From assembly GCA_905205975.1 (NCBI GenBank), contig CAJLFQ010000004.1:1-63299 (forward strand): a stretch of 63,299 nucleotides of DNA, in the 5' to 3' direction. The translations under genes were made by a program, and so were the position numbers. Below are positions 33,877-41,991 of the stretch, one piece after another (the stretch's first letter is position 1; every line of letters begins with the position of its first letter). The notes under the pieces were generated by a model, which was not told where the DNA came from, ran no database searches, and worked only from the letters and a program-made list of their open reading frames with translations. The DNA is from an uncultured Eubacteriales bacterium (GTDB lineage: Bacteria; Bacillota; Clostridia; Oscillospirales; QAMX01).

Positions 33877-34538
33877 GACTGTTCCTCCGGCGTGCGCGCC
33901 GCCAGCAGGCCGGAGACAATGGCGCGGGCGTCCCGGTAAAAATCCGCTTCGGATTTCCGGGAAGAAAACGGCTGCGATTTGAAACAGGCAAACAGCTCGT
34001 TTTCCCCGGTCAGCCCAAGCTGCTGAAACAGCGGCAGATCACCCAGCGGGACGGCTGCGGCGCTGCCGCCGAATTCAGCGGCCAGCTCCGCGTTGAAGCG
34101 GCCGCTTTCCGGCGTATTGTATTTCTGAAGGTTTTGCTGATCCATCAGGTAAAGCACCATGTCGTCATTCAAAAAAGACGTGACCATGGCGGTGGCGTTG
34201 CTCTGCACCGTTTCGTCGTAGACACCGTCTCTCGGGTTTAGAAGGTATTGCAGCACGTTGATGATGATCTGGCCGTCGCCGTTCTGGTCGCCCAAGACGC
34301 GGCCGATTTCGACCTTGAGCTCGTTGATGACTTCGCCGTCCAGCGTTTGGGAAACGGCGACGATCACAGTCGCGTCGTTTTTCGGGACGGAGCGGTTCAT
34401 CGAAAACATCGTGATGACGACGGCAATCACCGCAGCGGCGCCCAAAATATGCCACTTATAGTGATAAATCAGCACTTCCGAGAACCAGCGCCGGAAGCCG
34501 AGCTCTTTCAGCGTCCTGCGTTCAGAGTCGCTGCGCAT
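33873..34538 (-). CDS. single-pass membrane protein of unknown function
   Basis: 221 residues. Basic N terminus, one membrane helix at about 31-48 (WHILGAAAVIAVVITMFSM), and an extracytoplasmic domain of about 170 residues with TVIVAVSQTLDGEVINELKVEIG and LYLMDQQNL. I do not recognise the family; the domain might resemble periplasmic-binding or sensor folds but that is a guess. Starts 4 bases after greA and overlaps the SpoU gene by ATGA, so it belongs to the greA operon. Confidence 0.8.
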   Translation of the reverse strand: MRSDSERRTLKELGFRRWFSEVLIYHYKWHILGAAAVIAVVITMFSMNRSVPKNDATVIVAVSQTLDGEVINELKVEIGRVLGDQNGDGQIIINVLQYLLNPRDGVYDETVQSNATAMVTSFLNDDMVLYLMDQQNLQKYNTPESGRFNAELAAEFGGSAAAVPLGDLPLFQQLGLTGENELFACFKSQPFSSRKSEADFYRDARAIVSGLLAARTPEEQS

Positions 34539-34542
34539 CCGG

Positions 34543-35010
34543 TCAGGCGAGGGCGATGATCTTGCATTCGATCACGCCGTTGGGGGATTCATAGGAGATG
34601 ACGTCGCCGAGATGATGGCCGAGCAGGGCGCGGCCGACCGGCGATTCATCGCTGATAAGCATGTTCATGGGGTCGGATTCCTGCGAACCGACAATTTTCA
34701 GTTCCTCCGGAAAACCGTCGCCGTAGTCCAGCGTGACGGTGGAGCCGATACTCACTTCGTCGGCCGTGGCGTCGGCTTCGTTGACGATGACATAATTTTT
34801 CAGGATCGCTTCGACCTCGGCGATGCGGGCATAGAGCCGGCCCTGGTCGTTGCGGGCTTCATCATATTCGCTGTTTTCAGAAAGGTCGCCGTAGCTGCGG
34901 GCTTCTTTGATGGCCTGCGCGACTTCACGTTCACGGTCGCCGCGGAGATAAGCGAGCTCTTCCTGGAGCTGATCATATTTTGCCTGGCTGAGTTTGAAAA
35001 CCTTGGACAT
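34543..35010 (-). CDS. greA: transcription elongation factor GreA
   Basis: Stimulates transcript cleavage by backtracked RNA polymerase. 155 residues: coiled-coil N-terminal domain with ARSYGDLSENSEYDEARNDQ (acidic tip) and C-terminal FKBP-like domain with ISDESPVGRALLGHHLGD. First gene of a minus-strand operon that runs at least to dprA-topA-trmFO. Own near-perfect promoter. Confidence 0.96.
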   Translation of the reverse strand: MSKVFKLSQAKYDQLQEELAYLRGDREREVAQAIKEARSYGDLSENSEYDEARNDQGRLYARIAEVEAILKNYVIVNEADATADEVSIGSTVTLDYGDGFPEELKIVGSQESDPMNMLISDESPVGRALLGHHLGDVISYESPNGVIECKIIALA

Positions 35011-35097
35011 TTCTGCACCTCAATTGATCTTTTTCATCTTGTCATCTGATGACCCGCCAGCGAAAATACTTCCGCCGCCAAACGGGTATCATTATGT

Positions 35098-35126
35098 ATT
35101 ATAATTCCAAGGTAGAAAACTGTCAA
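35098..35126 (-). promoter_or_regulatory. promoter of the greA operon
   Basis: Perfect consensus on the minus strand: TTGACA, 17 bases, TATAAT. Confidence 0.93.
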
Positions 35127-35178
35127 GCGTTTTTTTCTGAATTGGAAGAAAAAAATAGGGAAACCCGCAGGAAGCGGC

Positions 35179-35207
35179 TTGACAAACGGCAGGGGGTATG
35201 ATATGCT
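35179..35207 (+). promoter_or_regulatory. promoter of the TIM-barrel glycosidase gene
   Basis: TTGACA, 17 bases, TATGCT, 63 bases upstream of the ATG at 35270. Confidence 0.8.
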
Positions 35208-35269
35208 GAGGCTGGTTTCCCGGCTGAATGAGCCGGATACATCTGAAGATGAAACGGAGGCAATTCCAA

Positions 35270-36520
35270 ATGTCCGCAATGACATCGAAATTCCCGATTG
35301 GTTTCTGGAACTATCAACCCATCCGCACGATCACAACAGATGACGTACAGACATGGGCAGACTGTGGCATAACGCTGACCATGTCCCCGAACTATGACCA
35401 TAACCGTCCGGAAGACAAAGCACACATGCTTGAAATCATGGACGCATGCGCGGCGCGGGGGATTCGGCTGATCGTCTGCGACAGCCGGACCTTCTGGGCC
35501 GGCGCCGCAGAAAATCCGGAAGGATACCGCAGCCGGTATCGTGAAGCGCTGGCGGACTTTGGCAGCCATCCGGCAGTCGCCGGCTTTCACATCGGCGACG
35601 AACCGTTCAAGGAACAGATGGATGACGTCGCCGCTGCCGTCCGGATTCAGCGGGAAGAAGCGCCCGAGCTGCTGCCGTTCGTCAATCTGCTCCCGACGTG
35701 GGACGGCGGCGAAGCCGGATACGCCGGATACAAGAATTATCAGGAATGCCTGAAAGACGTCGAAGAACGTGTGCCTCTGAAGCTGCTCTGCTATGACCGG
35801 TATTCGCAGATGAACCCTGAGGAAGCGGGCACAGAGGACTATTTTTCCGATCTGAAACGGTTTGCGGAACTGGCGAAGACGATGGACATTCCGTTCTGGA
35901 CGACGCTGCTCTGCGTCGGTCATTTTCGCTATCGGGTCCCATCTTATGATGACCTGCGCTGGCAGCTTTCCACAGCCCTGGCATCCGGCTGCCAGGGGAT
36001 TCTCTGGTTCATGTTTTACCTGCGTACGCCGCATTCCAACTACCGCATGGCGCCCATCAACCAGTTCAACGAGAAGACCGCAACTTACGGCGCGCTGAGC
36101 CAGGTTCTGCGGGAATTTCACGCGGCTTATGCGCCGCTCTTTACCCGTTTGACGCTGAAGACCTGCTATCATGTCGGACGGGCATGGGGCGGATATCCGT
36201 CCTTTGCAGATGGCTGCGATGAAAACATCCTCCATGCAGAAGCATGGCATGAGATTGACGCCATTATCAGCATCTTCCACGATGAAGAGGGGCGCAAATA
36301 CGCTGTCATCGTCAACAACACGACGACAAAGAGCGGGCAGCTTGCGCTGACCGTCTGCAAAAAGGCGGGCCGGATGGTTCGCGCAGGTGCGTTCGGCGGC
36401 TCCGATGTGTTTTATGCCCACCACGACGAAGGCTGCACCGATCACGGTGAAACGTTCGTCTATACGCCGTGGCTGGCGCCGGGGCAGATGAACGTCTACC
36501 GGTTTGACCCGGCGGAATAA
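35270..36520 (+). CDS. putative TIM-barrel glycoside hydrolase (GH42/clan A-like)
   Basis: 416 residues, no signal peptide. FPIGFWNYQPIRTITTDDVQ followed by WADCGITLTMSP begins a barrel; GFHIGDEPF supplies a glutamate in the place of a clan A acid/base, and QGILWFMFYLRTP lies where strand 8 is expected. A C-terminal beta domain (about 320-416) holds YAVIVNNTT and APGQMNVYRFDP. It looks like the distant beta-galactosidase-like proteins of gut clostridia, but the family number is not certain. Start ATG 35270: GGAGG 9 bases upstream; the earlier in-frame codon at 35228 has no ribosome site. Monocistronic between a strong promoter and a terminator. Confidence 0.75.
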   Translation: MSAMTSKFPIGFWNYQPIRTITTDDVQTWADCGITLTMSPNYDHNRPEDKAHMLEIMDACAARGIRLIVCDSRTFWAGAAENPEGYRSRYREALADFGSHPAVAGFHIGDEPFKEQMDDVAAAVRIQREEAPELLPFVNLLPTWDGGEAGYAGYKNYQECLKDVEERVPLKLLCYDRYSQMNPEEAGTEDYFSDLKRFAELAKTMDIPFWTTLLCVGHFRYRVPSYDDLRWQLSTALASGCQGILWFMFYLRTPHSNYRMAPINQFNEKTATYGALSQVLREFHAAYAPLFTRLTLKTCYHVGRAWGGYPSFADGCDENILHAEAWHEIDAIISIFHDEEGRKYAVIVNNTTTKSGQLALTVCKKAGRMVRAGAFGGSDVFYAHHDEGCTDHGETFVYTPWLAPGQMNVYRFDPAE

Positions 36521-36545
36521 GCAGCCCTTTCGGAAAATGAAACGC

Positions 36546-36585
36546 CTGAACCGCTCTGAGCATTCAGAGCGGTTCAGATATTTTT
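36546..36585 (+). terminator. rho-independent terminator after TIM-barrel glycosidase gene
   Basis: Perfect 14-bp stem CTGAACCGCTCTGA with GCAT loop, then ATATTTTT. Confidence 0.93.
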
Positions 36586-36619
36586 CTTCCATACGGTCTT
36601 GTTTCGTTTGAATTGTCTA

Positions 36620-36648
36620 TTGGAATCCGTGCGGAAAACGTGTAAAAT
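36620..36648 (+). promoter_or_regulatory. promoter of the amidohydrolase gene
   Basis: TTGGAA, 17 bases, TAAAAT. Confidence 0.7.
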
Positions 36649-36707
36649 ATCATTCAGTTTGAAATGCAGGTCAAACCCACTCCAACGAAAGGAACTGCGC
36701 GTCCCGT

Positions 36708-37577
36708 ATGGCGCAGCAAACGCATACACCTATGGAAAACCCAACGGAAAACACAATGGAAAACATCGGCCATACCCCGAGCATCATCGACTTTCACGTT
36801 CATATCTTTCCTGAAAAAGTAGCGGCGCGCGCCGTGGCGGCGACCGGCGGCTACTACGGCATTCAGATGCAGCGCGCCGGAACCGTTTCTGACGTGCTGG
36901 CGGACGGCGCCGCGATTCATTGCAGCCGTTATCTGGTGCATTCCACGGCGACCCGCCCGGATCAGGTACACTCCGTCAACGATTTCCTCTGCGCCTCTGC
37001 GGCGGCGCATCCGGAATTTATCCCGTTCGGCACGCTGCATCCGCACATGGAGGGGCTTGCCGCAGAAGTAGACCGGATGATCGCCAACGGTCTCTGCGGC
37101 GTCAAGCTCCATGCGGATTTCCAGGGCTTCCGCCTCGACGACGAAGATGTTTTGTATATGTATGAGATTCTGGAAGGGCGTCTGCCGGTGCTGCTCCACA
37201 TGGGCGATCTGAACACCGACAACACGACGCCGGAGCGTCTGCTGAACGTCATCCGCCGCTTCCCGAAGCTGGAAGTCATCGGCGCGCACTTCGGCGGCTT
37301 CTCCGTCTGGGACCGGGCGGAACGCGTCCTTGCGGGAACCGGCGTCTACGTTGATACGTCGTCTTCGCTGCCGTTCCTGACGCCGGAGCGGGCGACGGAG
37401 CTCGTCCATGCCTTCGGCGCAGACCGCTGCCTGTTCGGGACGGATTACCCCATGTGGGATCACAAGGGCGAATACGAACGCTTCAACCGCCTCAATCTGA
37501 CCGACGCGGAACGGGAAAAAATTCTCCATCAGAACGCAGAAACGCTTCTGCATCTTGACAAATCGGCTGAAAACTGA
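36708..37577 (+). CDS. amidohydrolase family protein (amidohydro_2 type)
   Basis: 289 residues, cytoplasmic. Metal-binding DFHVHIFP near residue 28, KLHADFQGF, LLHMGD, GAHFGGFSVWDRAE and LFGTDYPMWD trace the TIM barrel of the amidohydrolase-2 group (decarboxylases, lactonases and similar). Substrate unknown. The N-terminal 24 residues carry repeated MENPTENTMEN; starts at 36732 or 36756 are also possible because the AAAGGA before ATG 36708 is 14 bases away. The TGA stop lies inside the promoter of the next gene. Confidence 0.85.
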   Translation: MAQQTHTPMENPTENTMENIGHTPSIIDFHVHIFPEKVAARAVAATGGYYGIQMQRAGTVSDVLADGAAIHCSRYLVHSTATRPDQVHSVNDFLCASAAAHPEFIPFGTLHPHMEGLAAEVDRMIANGLCGVKLHADFQGFRLDDEDVLYMYEILEGRLPVLLHMGDLNTDNTTPERLLNVIRRFPKLEVIGAHFGGFSVWDRAERVLAGTGVYVDTSSSLPFLTPERATELVHAFGADRCLFGTDYPMWDHKGEYERFNRLNLTDAEREKILHQNAETLLHLDKSAEN

Positions 37578-37583
37578 TATCAT
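37555..37583 (+). promoter_or_regulatory. promoter of the zinc-ribbon gene, embedded in amidohydrolase 3' end
   Basis: TTGACA, 17 bases, TATCAT with TG one base before the -10. The -35 is made by codons of the amidohydrolase and the extended -10 TG is part of its stop codon. Confidence 0.8.
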
Positions 37584-37663
37584 AGATGAGGCATCATTCC
37601 GGCATCAAATTGCCATCATAATTCATTTCGAACCATCTAATTGTGGTTCAGGAGGTCGTTCAA

Positions 37664-38671
37664 ATGTTCTGTAAAAACTGCGGCACCCAAATGGCAGACG
37701 ACGCTGCATTCTGTCCCAACTGCGGCGCCAGAAACGGCGCGCAGCCCGTTGTTCCTCAGCAGCAGATGCAGCCTGTCGCTGCGAAGCGCCCCAACGGCAA
37801 GCTGATTGGCATCATCGCAGGCGGCGTTGCAGCGCTGGCCGTCATCATCGTCGCATGCGTCCTGATTTTCGGCGGCAGCGGCGCATCCTCCAAACCGTTC
37901 GACGCACTGACTGACGGTCTGGTCAAAACGCTTAAGTCCGATGGCTTTGATATCTCCGTACGCGCCAACACCGGCGAAAAGATCAAGCTCAACGGCTCCA
38001 TCGCCCTCAACCACAAGAAGAAAACCGCCAGCTTCGAAGTGACTTACAGCGAAGACGGCGACAAAGAAACGATCCGCTGCTATGAAAACAACATCAACGA
38101 AGACGAAGACTACGGCTGGTTTGACGGCAGCGAGGAAATCGAAAACTACTTTGACCAGATCGACAAAATCGTCGACAACAGCGGAGACACGGAGGATCTG
38201 TTTGACGCGGTCGATGACGCAGCCGACGGCAACCTGTCCGATGAATTCGGCGGCAAAAAAGCGGCCAAACTGGTTTCCGAGCTGTATGACCGCATCAACG
38301 ACAGCAAATGGCTGAAAGACAACCTCGACAACTACGAAACGAAGTCCGTCAGCGGCGGCACCCAGTATACGCTGACCATCCAGTCCTTCGACTTCATGAT
38401 GGATCTGGCTGATATCATCTGCGAACCGCTCGATATCGAAGAAGACGATATCCAGGATATGATCGACGACCTCAACGACTATGACTTTTCGTTCACCGTT
38501 TCCTTCACCATCCAGAAGGGCAAGCTGACCGGCATGACGCTGGATGCAGACATCCCCTACCGCGGCAACATGACGATTGAAGTCGAACTGACCAACGTCG
38601 GCAATCCGTCGGTCGACGTGAAGACGCTGAAAAAAGACTACGAAAAGGCGGAAGTCTCCAGAGCAGACTGA
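37664..38671 (+). CDS. zinc-ribbon membrane protein with acidic extracytoplasmic domain
   Basis: 335 residues. An N-terminal cytoplasmic zinc ribbon (MFCKNCG and FCPNCG, four cysteines within 25 residues), a Gln/Pro linker, one membrane helix (about 46-68) and an exported domain of about 260 residues very rich in Asp/Glu, with a charged central part (FDAVDDAADGNLSDEFGG) and DIEEDDIQDMIDDLNDYD. This zinc-ribbon plus helix plus lipoprotein-like domain layout is common in clostridia, without known role. Start ATG 37664: GGAGG 8 bases upstream; the earlier in-frame codon lacks a site. Confidence 0.85.
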   Translation: MFCKNCGTQMADDAAFCPNCGARNGAQPVVPQQQMQPVAAKRPNGKLIGIIAGGVAALAVIIVACVLIFGGSGASSKPFDALTDGLVKTLKSDGFDISVRANTGEKIKLNGSIALNHKKKTASFEVTYSEDGDKETIRCYENNINEDEDYGWFDGSEEIENYFDQIDKIVDNSGDTEDLFDAVDDAADGNLSDEFGGKKAAKLVSELYDRINDSKWLKDNLDNYETKSVSGGTQYTLTIQSFDFMMDLADIICEPLDIEEDDIQDMIDDLNDYDFSFTVSFTIQKGKLTGMTLDADIPYRGNMTIEVELTNVGNPSVDVKTLKKDYEKAEVSRAD

Positions 38672-38696
38672 TTTCGGCGCCAAAACAAACCCACAC

Positions 38697-38730
38697 AAAA
38701 GCGGCTTGCCCTTTGGGCAGGCCGCTTTTT
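38697..38730 (+). terminator. terminator after zinc-ribbon gene
   Basis: 15-bp stem with one mismatch (38697-38711 with 38715-38729), loop TTT, followed by T residues. Confidence 0.88.
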
Positions 38731-38746
38731 AACGACTGCGAATCAA

Positions 38747-38781
38747 AAAAAGAACACCGCACAGCGTGCGGTGTTCTTTTT
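38747..38781. terminator. bidirectional terminator at the end of the phosphodiesterase gene
   Basis: Perfect 16-bp stem AAAAAGAACACCGCAC with AGC loop; five T residues on either strand. Placed just after the minus-strand stop. Confidence 0.92.
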
Positions 38782-38789
38782 GCAAGCCG

Positions 38790-39299
38790 TCAAAGCGGCG
38801 GCAAAGCAGTCAGTTTGGCCGATGCGCCCGAAGCGTCGAGCGTCAAAACGGCATAGGTGGCAGAACGCGAATCCGCCGCCAGACGGCGTTTCGCGCTGCC
38901 CGGGTTGACAATCAGCCGACCGTCGAGCGATTCGATCCGCGGGACGTGCGTATGCCCGTAGAGGACGATGCCGGCGTTCTGCCGGGCTGCTTCCGCCCGC
39001 ATGGCGGCATCCGTGAACTTAACGCCGCGCGTGTGCCCGTGCAGCATGAAAATCGTCTGCCCGCCGAGTGAAACGGTCAGTTCCTGCGGCGCGGCGCCGG
39101 GCGGATCGCAGTTGCCGCAGACGGCGCGGAACGGAAAATCCGGCCGGTCATGCAGCACATCGCGGATGACGTAGAAGAGATCGCCCGCACAATCGCCCAA
39201 ATGCAGCACGGCATCCGGCTGAACGGCGGCGAAAGCCATGCGCAGCGCCTGCAAATCCCCGTGCGTGTCGGAGATGACCAGAATGCGCATCGGACTCAT
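38790..39299 (-). CDS. YfcE/MJ0936-type metallophosphoesterase
   Basis: 169 residues. ISDTHGD, HLGDCAGD, CGNCD, LHGHTRG and YGHTHVPRIE give the complete metal-binding set of the small calcineurin-like phosphodiesterases. Physiological substrate unknown. Coupled to degV by an ATGA overlap (39296-39299). Confidence 0.93.
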   Translation of the reverse strand: MSPMRILVISDTHGDLQALRMAFAAVQPDAVLHLGDCAGDLFYVIRDVLHDRPDFPFRAVCGNCDPPGAAPQELTVSLGGQTIFMLHGHTRGVKFTDAAMRAEAARQNAGIVLYGHTHVPRIESLDGRLIVNPGSAKRRLAADSRSATYAVLTLDASGASAKLTALPPL

Positions 39300-40162
39300 T
39301 CACCCGGCAGTTTGTCGATGAAGAGCAGACCGATGGTGTTCCGGCCGCAGTGGCTGGTGACGACGCAGCCCGCGTGGGACTGGACGACTTCGTCAAAGTA
39401 GTTGGCCGCCAGCGCGGTCTGATAGACCGAGTCGACAATTTCCGGATCGGTATCTTCCGTATAGGTGACGAACGCACGGCGCTTGTCAATCTGGTTGATG
39501 TTTTCCAGCAGACCGGAGGCATACTTGACGCCGCAGGCCGTCATGGAACCACGGAATTTGGAGCGGTTCGACATCAAACCGCCGCGAACGGCGATTTCCG
39601 GCTTGATGCTGAGCATCTGTGCACCGACTGCCGCCAGCAGCGAGCAGCGTCCGCCCGCCCGCAGATAGTCGAGCTTTTCCAGAATGAAGCTCGCGCGGGT
39701 GTAATCCGTCAGCGTTTCCGTCTTGGAAACGACTTCTTCAAAGGGAAGTCCGGCTTCCGCCATTTCAGCGGCGCGCAGCACGAGCAGGCCGATGCCTGTG
39801 GAGAGGTTTTTGGAGTCGATGCAGGCGATTTTCGCATCCGGAAATTCTGCTGCGGCCAGCCGGGCGTTGGTCACGGTGCAGGAGAAGCCGAGCGAAATGC
39901 CGATGTAGATGAGTTCATCTCCGGCTTCGACAAACGGGCGGAAGACATCCAGATAATCCTGGACGTTTGCCGCCGACGTTTTCGGCGTGGCGCCTGTCTT
40001 GCGGAAGTGTTCGTAGATCATCTGCGGCTGGATGTCAACGCGGTCACGGTAGACCTTGTCGCCGAGCATGACATACAGCGGCATGATGGTAATATCATGC
40101 TGACGAACCTGTTCAGGGGTCAGGTCGCAGCAGGAGTCGGCGAGAATTTTGATCTTGCCCAT
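39296..40162 (-). CDS. DegV family fatty-acid-binding protein
   Basis: 288 residues, complete DegV fold. ILADSCCDLTPEQ at the N terminus, the SAANVQDYLDVF segment and GISLGFSCTVTNARLA are characteristic, and the C-terminal half has FVTYTEDTDPEIVD and SHCGRNTIGLLF. DegV proteins (FakB) bind fatty acids; with a FakA kinase they present exogenous fatty acids for phosphorylation. FakA is not in the window. Confidence 0.93.
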   Translation of the reverse strand: MGKIKILADSCCDLTPEQVRQHDITIMPLYVMLGDKVYRDRVDIQPQMIYEHFRKTGATPKTSAANVQDYLDVFRPFVEAGDELIYIGISLGFSCTVTNARLAAAEFPDAKIACIDSKNLSTGIGLLVLRAAEMAEAGLPFEEVVSKTETLTDYTRASFILEKLDYLRAGGRCSLLAAVGAQMLSIKPEIAVRGGLMSNRSKFRGSMTACGVKYASGLLENINQIDKRRAFVTYTEDTDPEIVDSVYQTALAANYFDEVVQSHAGCVVTSHCGRNTIGLLFIDKLPGE

Positions 40163-40197
40163 GTGTTTCCTCCGATATCAGTTTCAGTGGCAGCAGA

Positions 40198-40842
40198 TTA
40201 CTTGGTGCCGAAGATACGGTCGCCGGCGTCGCCCAAACCCGGAACGATGTAACCGTGATCGTTCAGACCTTCATCCTGCGCGGCGCAGTAGATGTCCACA
40301 TCGGGGTGCGCGGCGTGAACGGCGGCGATGCCTTCCGGCGCGGCGATGATGTTCATCAGCGTGATGCTGCGGGCGCCTTCGGCCTTGATGAAGGAGATGG
40401 CTGCACTGGCGGAACCGCCGGTGGCGAGCATCGGGTCGAGCACGAAGACTTCGCGTTCACCGATGTCGCTGGGGAGCTTGCAGTAATATTTGACCGGCTG
40501 AAGCGTTTCCGGATCGCGGTAGAGGCCGATATGACCGACTTTTGCCGCCGGGATCAGCGTCAGAACGCCGTCAACCATGCCGAGACCGGCGCGGAGGATC
40601 GGGACAAGCGCCAGCTTCTTGCCGGCCAGAACCTTGACCGTCGCCGGGGCAACCGGGGTTTCAATGACACGCTCTTCCAGGGGAAGGTTTCTCGTGGCTT
40701 CATAAGCCATCAGCGTGGCGATTTCGCTGGCCAGCTCTCTGAATTCTTTGACGCCCGTGTGCTTGTTGCGGATCTTGGAAATTTTGTGCTGAATCAGCGG
40801 GTGATCCAGAATCATGACTTTGCCTGTTTTTTGCTCCGACAT
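40198..40842 (-). CDS. upp: uracil phosphoribosyltransferase
   Basis: Salvages uracil to UMP with PRPP. 214 residues; PRPP-binding VFVLDPMLATGGSA, ILRAGLGM and the C-terminal uracil-binding YIVPGLGDAGDRIFGT are complete. AAAGGGAG stands 7 bases before ATG. Starts about 35 bases upstream of degV on the same strand; co-transcription is possible. Confidence 0.96.
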   Translation of the reverse strand: MSEQKTGKVMILDHPLIQHKISKIRNKHTGVKEFRELASEIATLMAYEATRNLPLEERVIETPVAPATVKVLAGKKLALVPILRAGLGMVDGVLTLIPAAKVGHIGLYRDPETLQPVKYYCKLPSDIGEREVFVLDPMLATGGSASAAISFIKAEGARSITLMNIIAAPEGIAAVHAAHPDVDIYCAAQDEGLNDHGYIVPGLGDAGDRIFGTK

Positions 40843-40916
40843 GGTTTTGCTCCCTTTCTGTTTGCGGCGCAGTGCGCCGGTATTTCATTCGGATATGCGC
40901 TGGAAGAGGTATCGCA

Positions 40917-41549
40917 TCAGACGCGCAGCCCGTTGAAATGGGCTGCGGCCTGCTCGGGGGACGAAGCGGTGATCTCTAAGGCGGCTTCTGCCGCATGACG
41001 GACGGCAGCGTCAATCAGCGGCCGCTCCTCGGCGGTAAAACGCCCGAGAACGTAATCGACGACGGGGTACTCCGGCGTCTGCGGCCGGCCGATGCCGATC
41101 TTGACGCGTGGAAACGCGTCGGTTCCCAGCTGGTAGATGATGCTTTTCAGACCGTTGTGTCCGCCTGCGCTGCCTTTTGCGCGCACACGGATTTTGCCGC
41201 AGGGAAGCTCCAAATCGTCGCAGACAACGATCAGCCGCTCCGGCGGCAGCTTGAACCACGCCAGCGCTTCGCGCGCGCTTTCACCGCTGGCGTTCATAAA
41301 GGTCTGCGGCTTGAGCAGGATGATTTTCTGCCCGGCGTGTTCCAGTTCGCCGTAGATGCCTTTGAATTTCAGGCGTGTGACAGAGATGTGCTGATCGGCG
41401 GCAATCCGGTCGGCTGTCATGAATCCGGCGTTGTGGCGCGTGCCGTCATATTCACGGCCGGGGTTGCCAAGGCAGCAGATGCAGAAGGCCGCGGGACCGC
41501 TTGGCGCAGCTCCGGTGCGGCGGGAAAGGATACCGTCAAAAATCGACAT
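40917..41549 (-). CDS. pth: peptidyl-tRNA hydrolase
   Basis: Releases tRNA from peptidyl-tRNA that drops off the ribosome. 210 residues; CLGNPGREYDGTRHNAGF with catalytic H39, LLKPQTFMNASGESA and KGSAGGHNGLKSI are conserved. The N terminus is about 20 residues longer than usual. Own promoter 41605-41633. Confidence 0.96.
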   Translation of the reverse strand: MSIFDGILSRRTGAAPSGPAAFCICCLGNPGREYDGTRHNAGFMTADRIAADQHISVTRLKFKGIYGELEHAGQKIILLKPQTFMNASGESAREALAWFKLPPERLIVVCDDLELPCGKIRVRAKGSAGGHNGLKSIIYQLGTDAFPRVKIGIGRPQTPEYPVVDYVLGRFTAEERPLIDAAVRHAAEAALEITASSPEQAAAHFNGLRV

Positions 41550-41604
41550 GTGTCAGTACGCTCCGTCAGCTTGTCTGAATGGGGGTGATTTCTTCTAACT
41601 AAAT

Positions 41605-41633
41605 AATATACCATAAAAACAGGAGCATGTCAA
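41605..41633 (-). promoter_or_regulatory. promoter of pth
   Basis: Minus strand TTGACA, 17 bases, TATATT. Confidence 0.88.
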
Positions 41634-41683
41634 GGAAAATCGTCGGAAACCATCGAATTTTGTCGGAGCAGACGCATACAAAA

Positions 41684-41716
41684 CGGTCCGGCGCCAATTT
41701 TTGCAGCGCCGGACCG
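41684..41716 (-). terminator. hairpin after the 55-residue membrane protein gene
   Basis: Perfect 11-bp stem CGGTCCGGCGC with 11-base loop, followed on the minus strand by TTT. Moderate terminator. Confidence 0.65.
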
Positions 41717-41726
41717 CTTTGAATGC

Positions 41727-41894
41727 CTAAACGATGACCGAGATGATGCTGTCCACCAGCTCGCCGATGCTGCGGGCTGCCTTGTCGGCGCTTTTGCGCA
41801 TATGCATGCAGCGCCGCTTCGGCTTCGGCATCAGAACGATCCCGGTGACGGCGCCGGTTACAAGACCGACGGCCATTCCCTTGATAAACGACAT
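41727..41894 (-). CDS. small YtxH-like membrane protein
   Basis: 55 residues. One glycine-rich helix (IKGMAVGLVTGAVTGIVLMP) followed by a basic stretch PKPKRRCMHMRK and an amphipathic C-terminal helix. This layout resembles YtxH/gas-vesicle-like small proteins of Firmicutes. The start is set at ATG 41894 rather than at the longer frame's 41942 because of homology pattern; the ribosome site (GGAATGAG) is weak. Function unknown. Confidence 0.65.
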   Translation of the reverse strand: MSFIKGMAVGLVTGAVTGIVLMPKPKRRCMHMRKSADKAARSIGELVDSIISVIV

Positions 41895-41991
41895 AGTCTC
41901 ATTCCGTCTCTCTTCGTTTTTTTCAAAGCCTGACGGCTTCAAAAAGTAGTATGATCCAAAGCGACTTTCTTCAAACAGGTATTTTTTGCCG

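Noticed and set aside
35123..36592. 489-codon open frame on the minus strand
   Set aside because: Antisense to the TIM-barrel glycosidase gene, which has promoter, ribosome site and terminator; no recognisable domain in the antisense translation.
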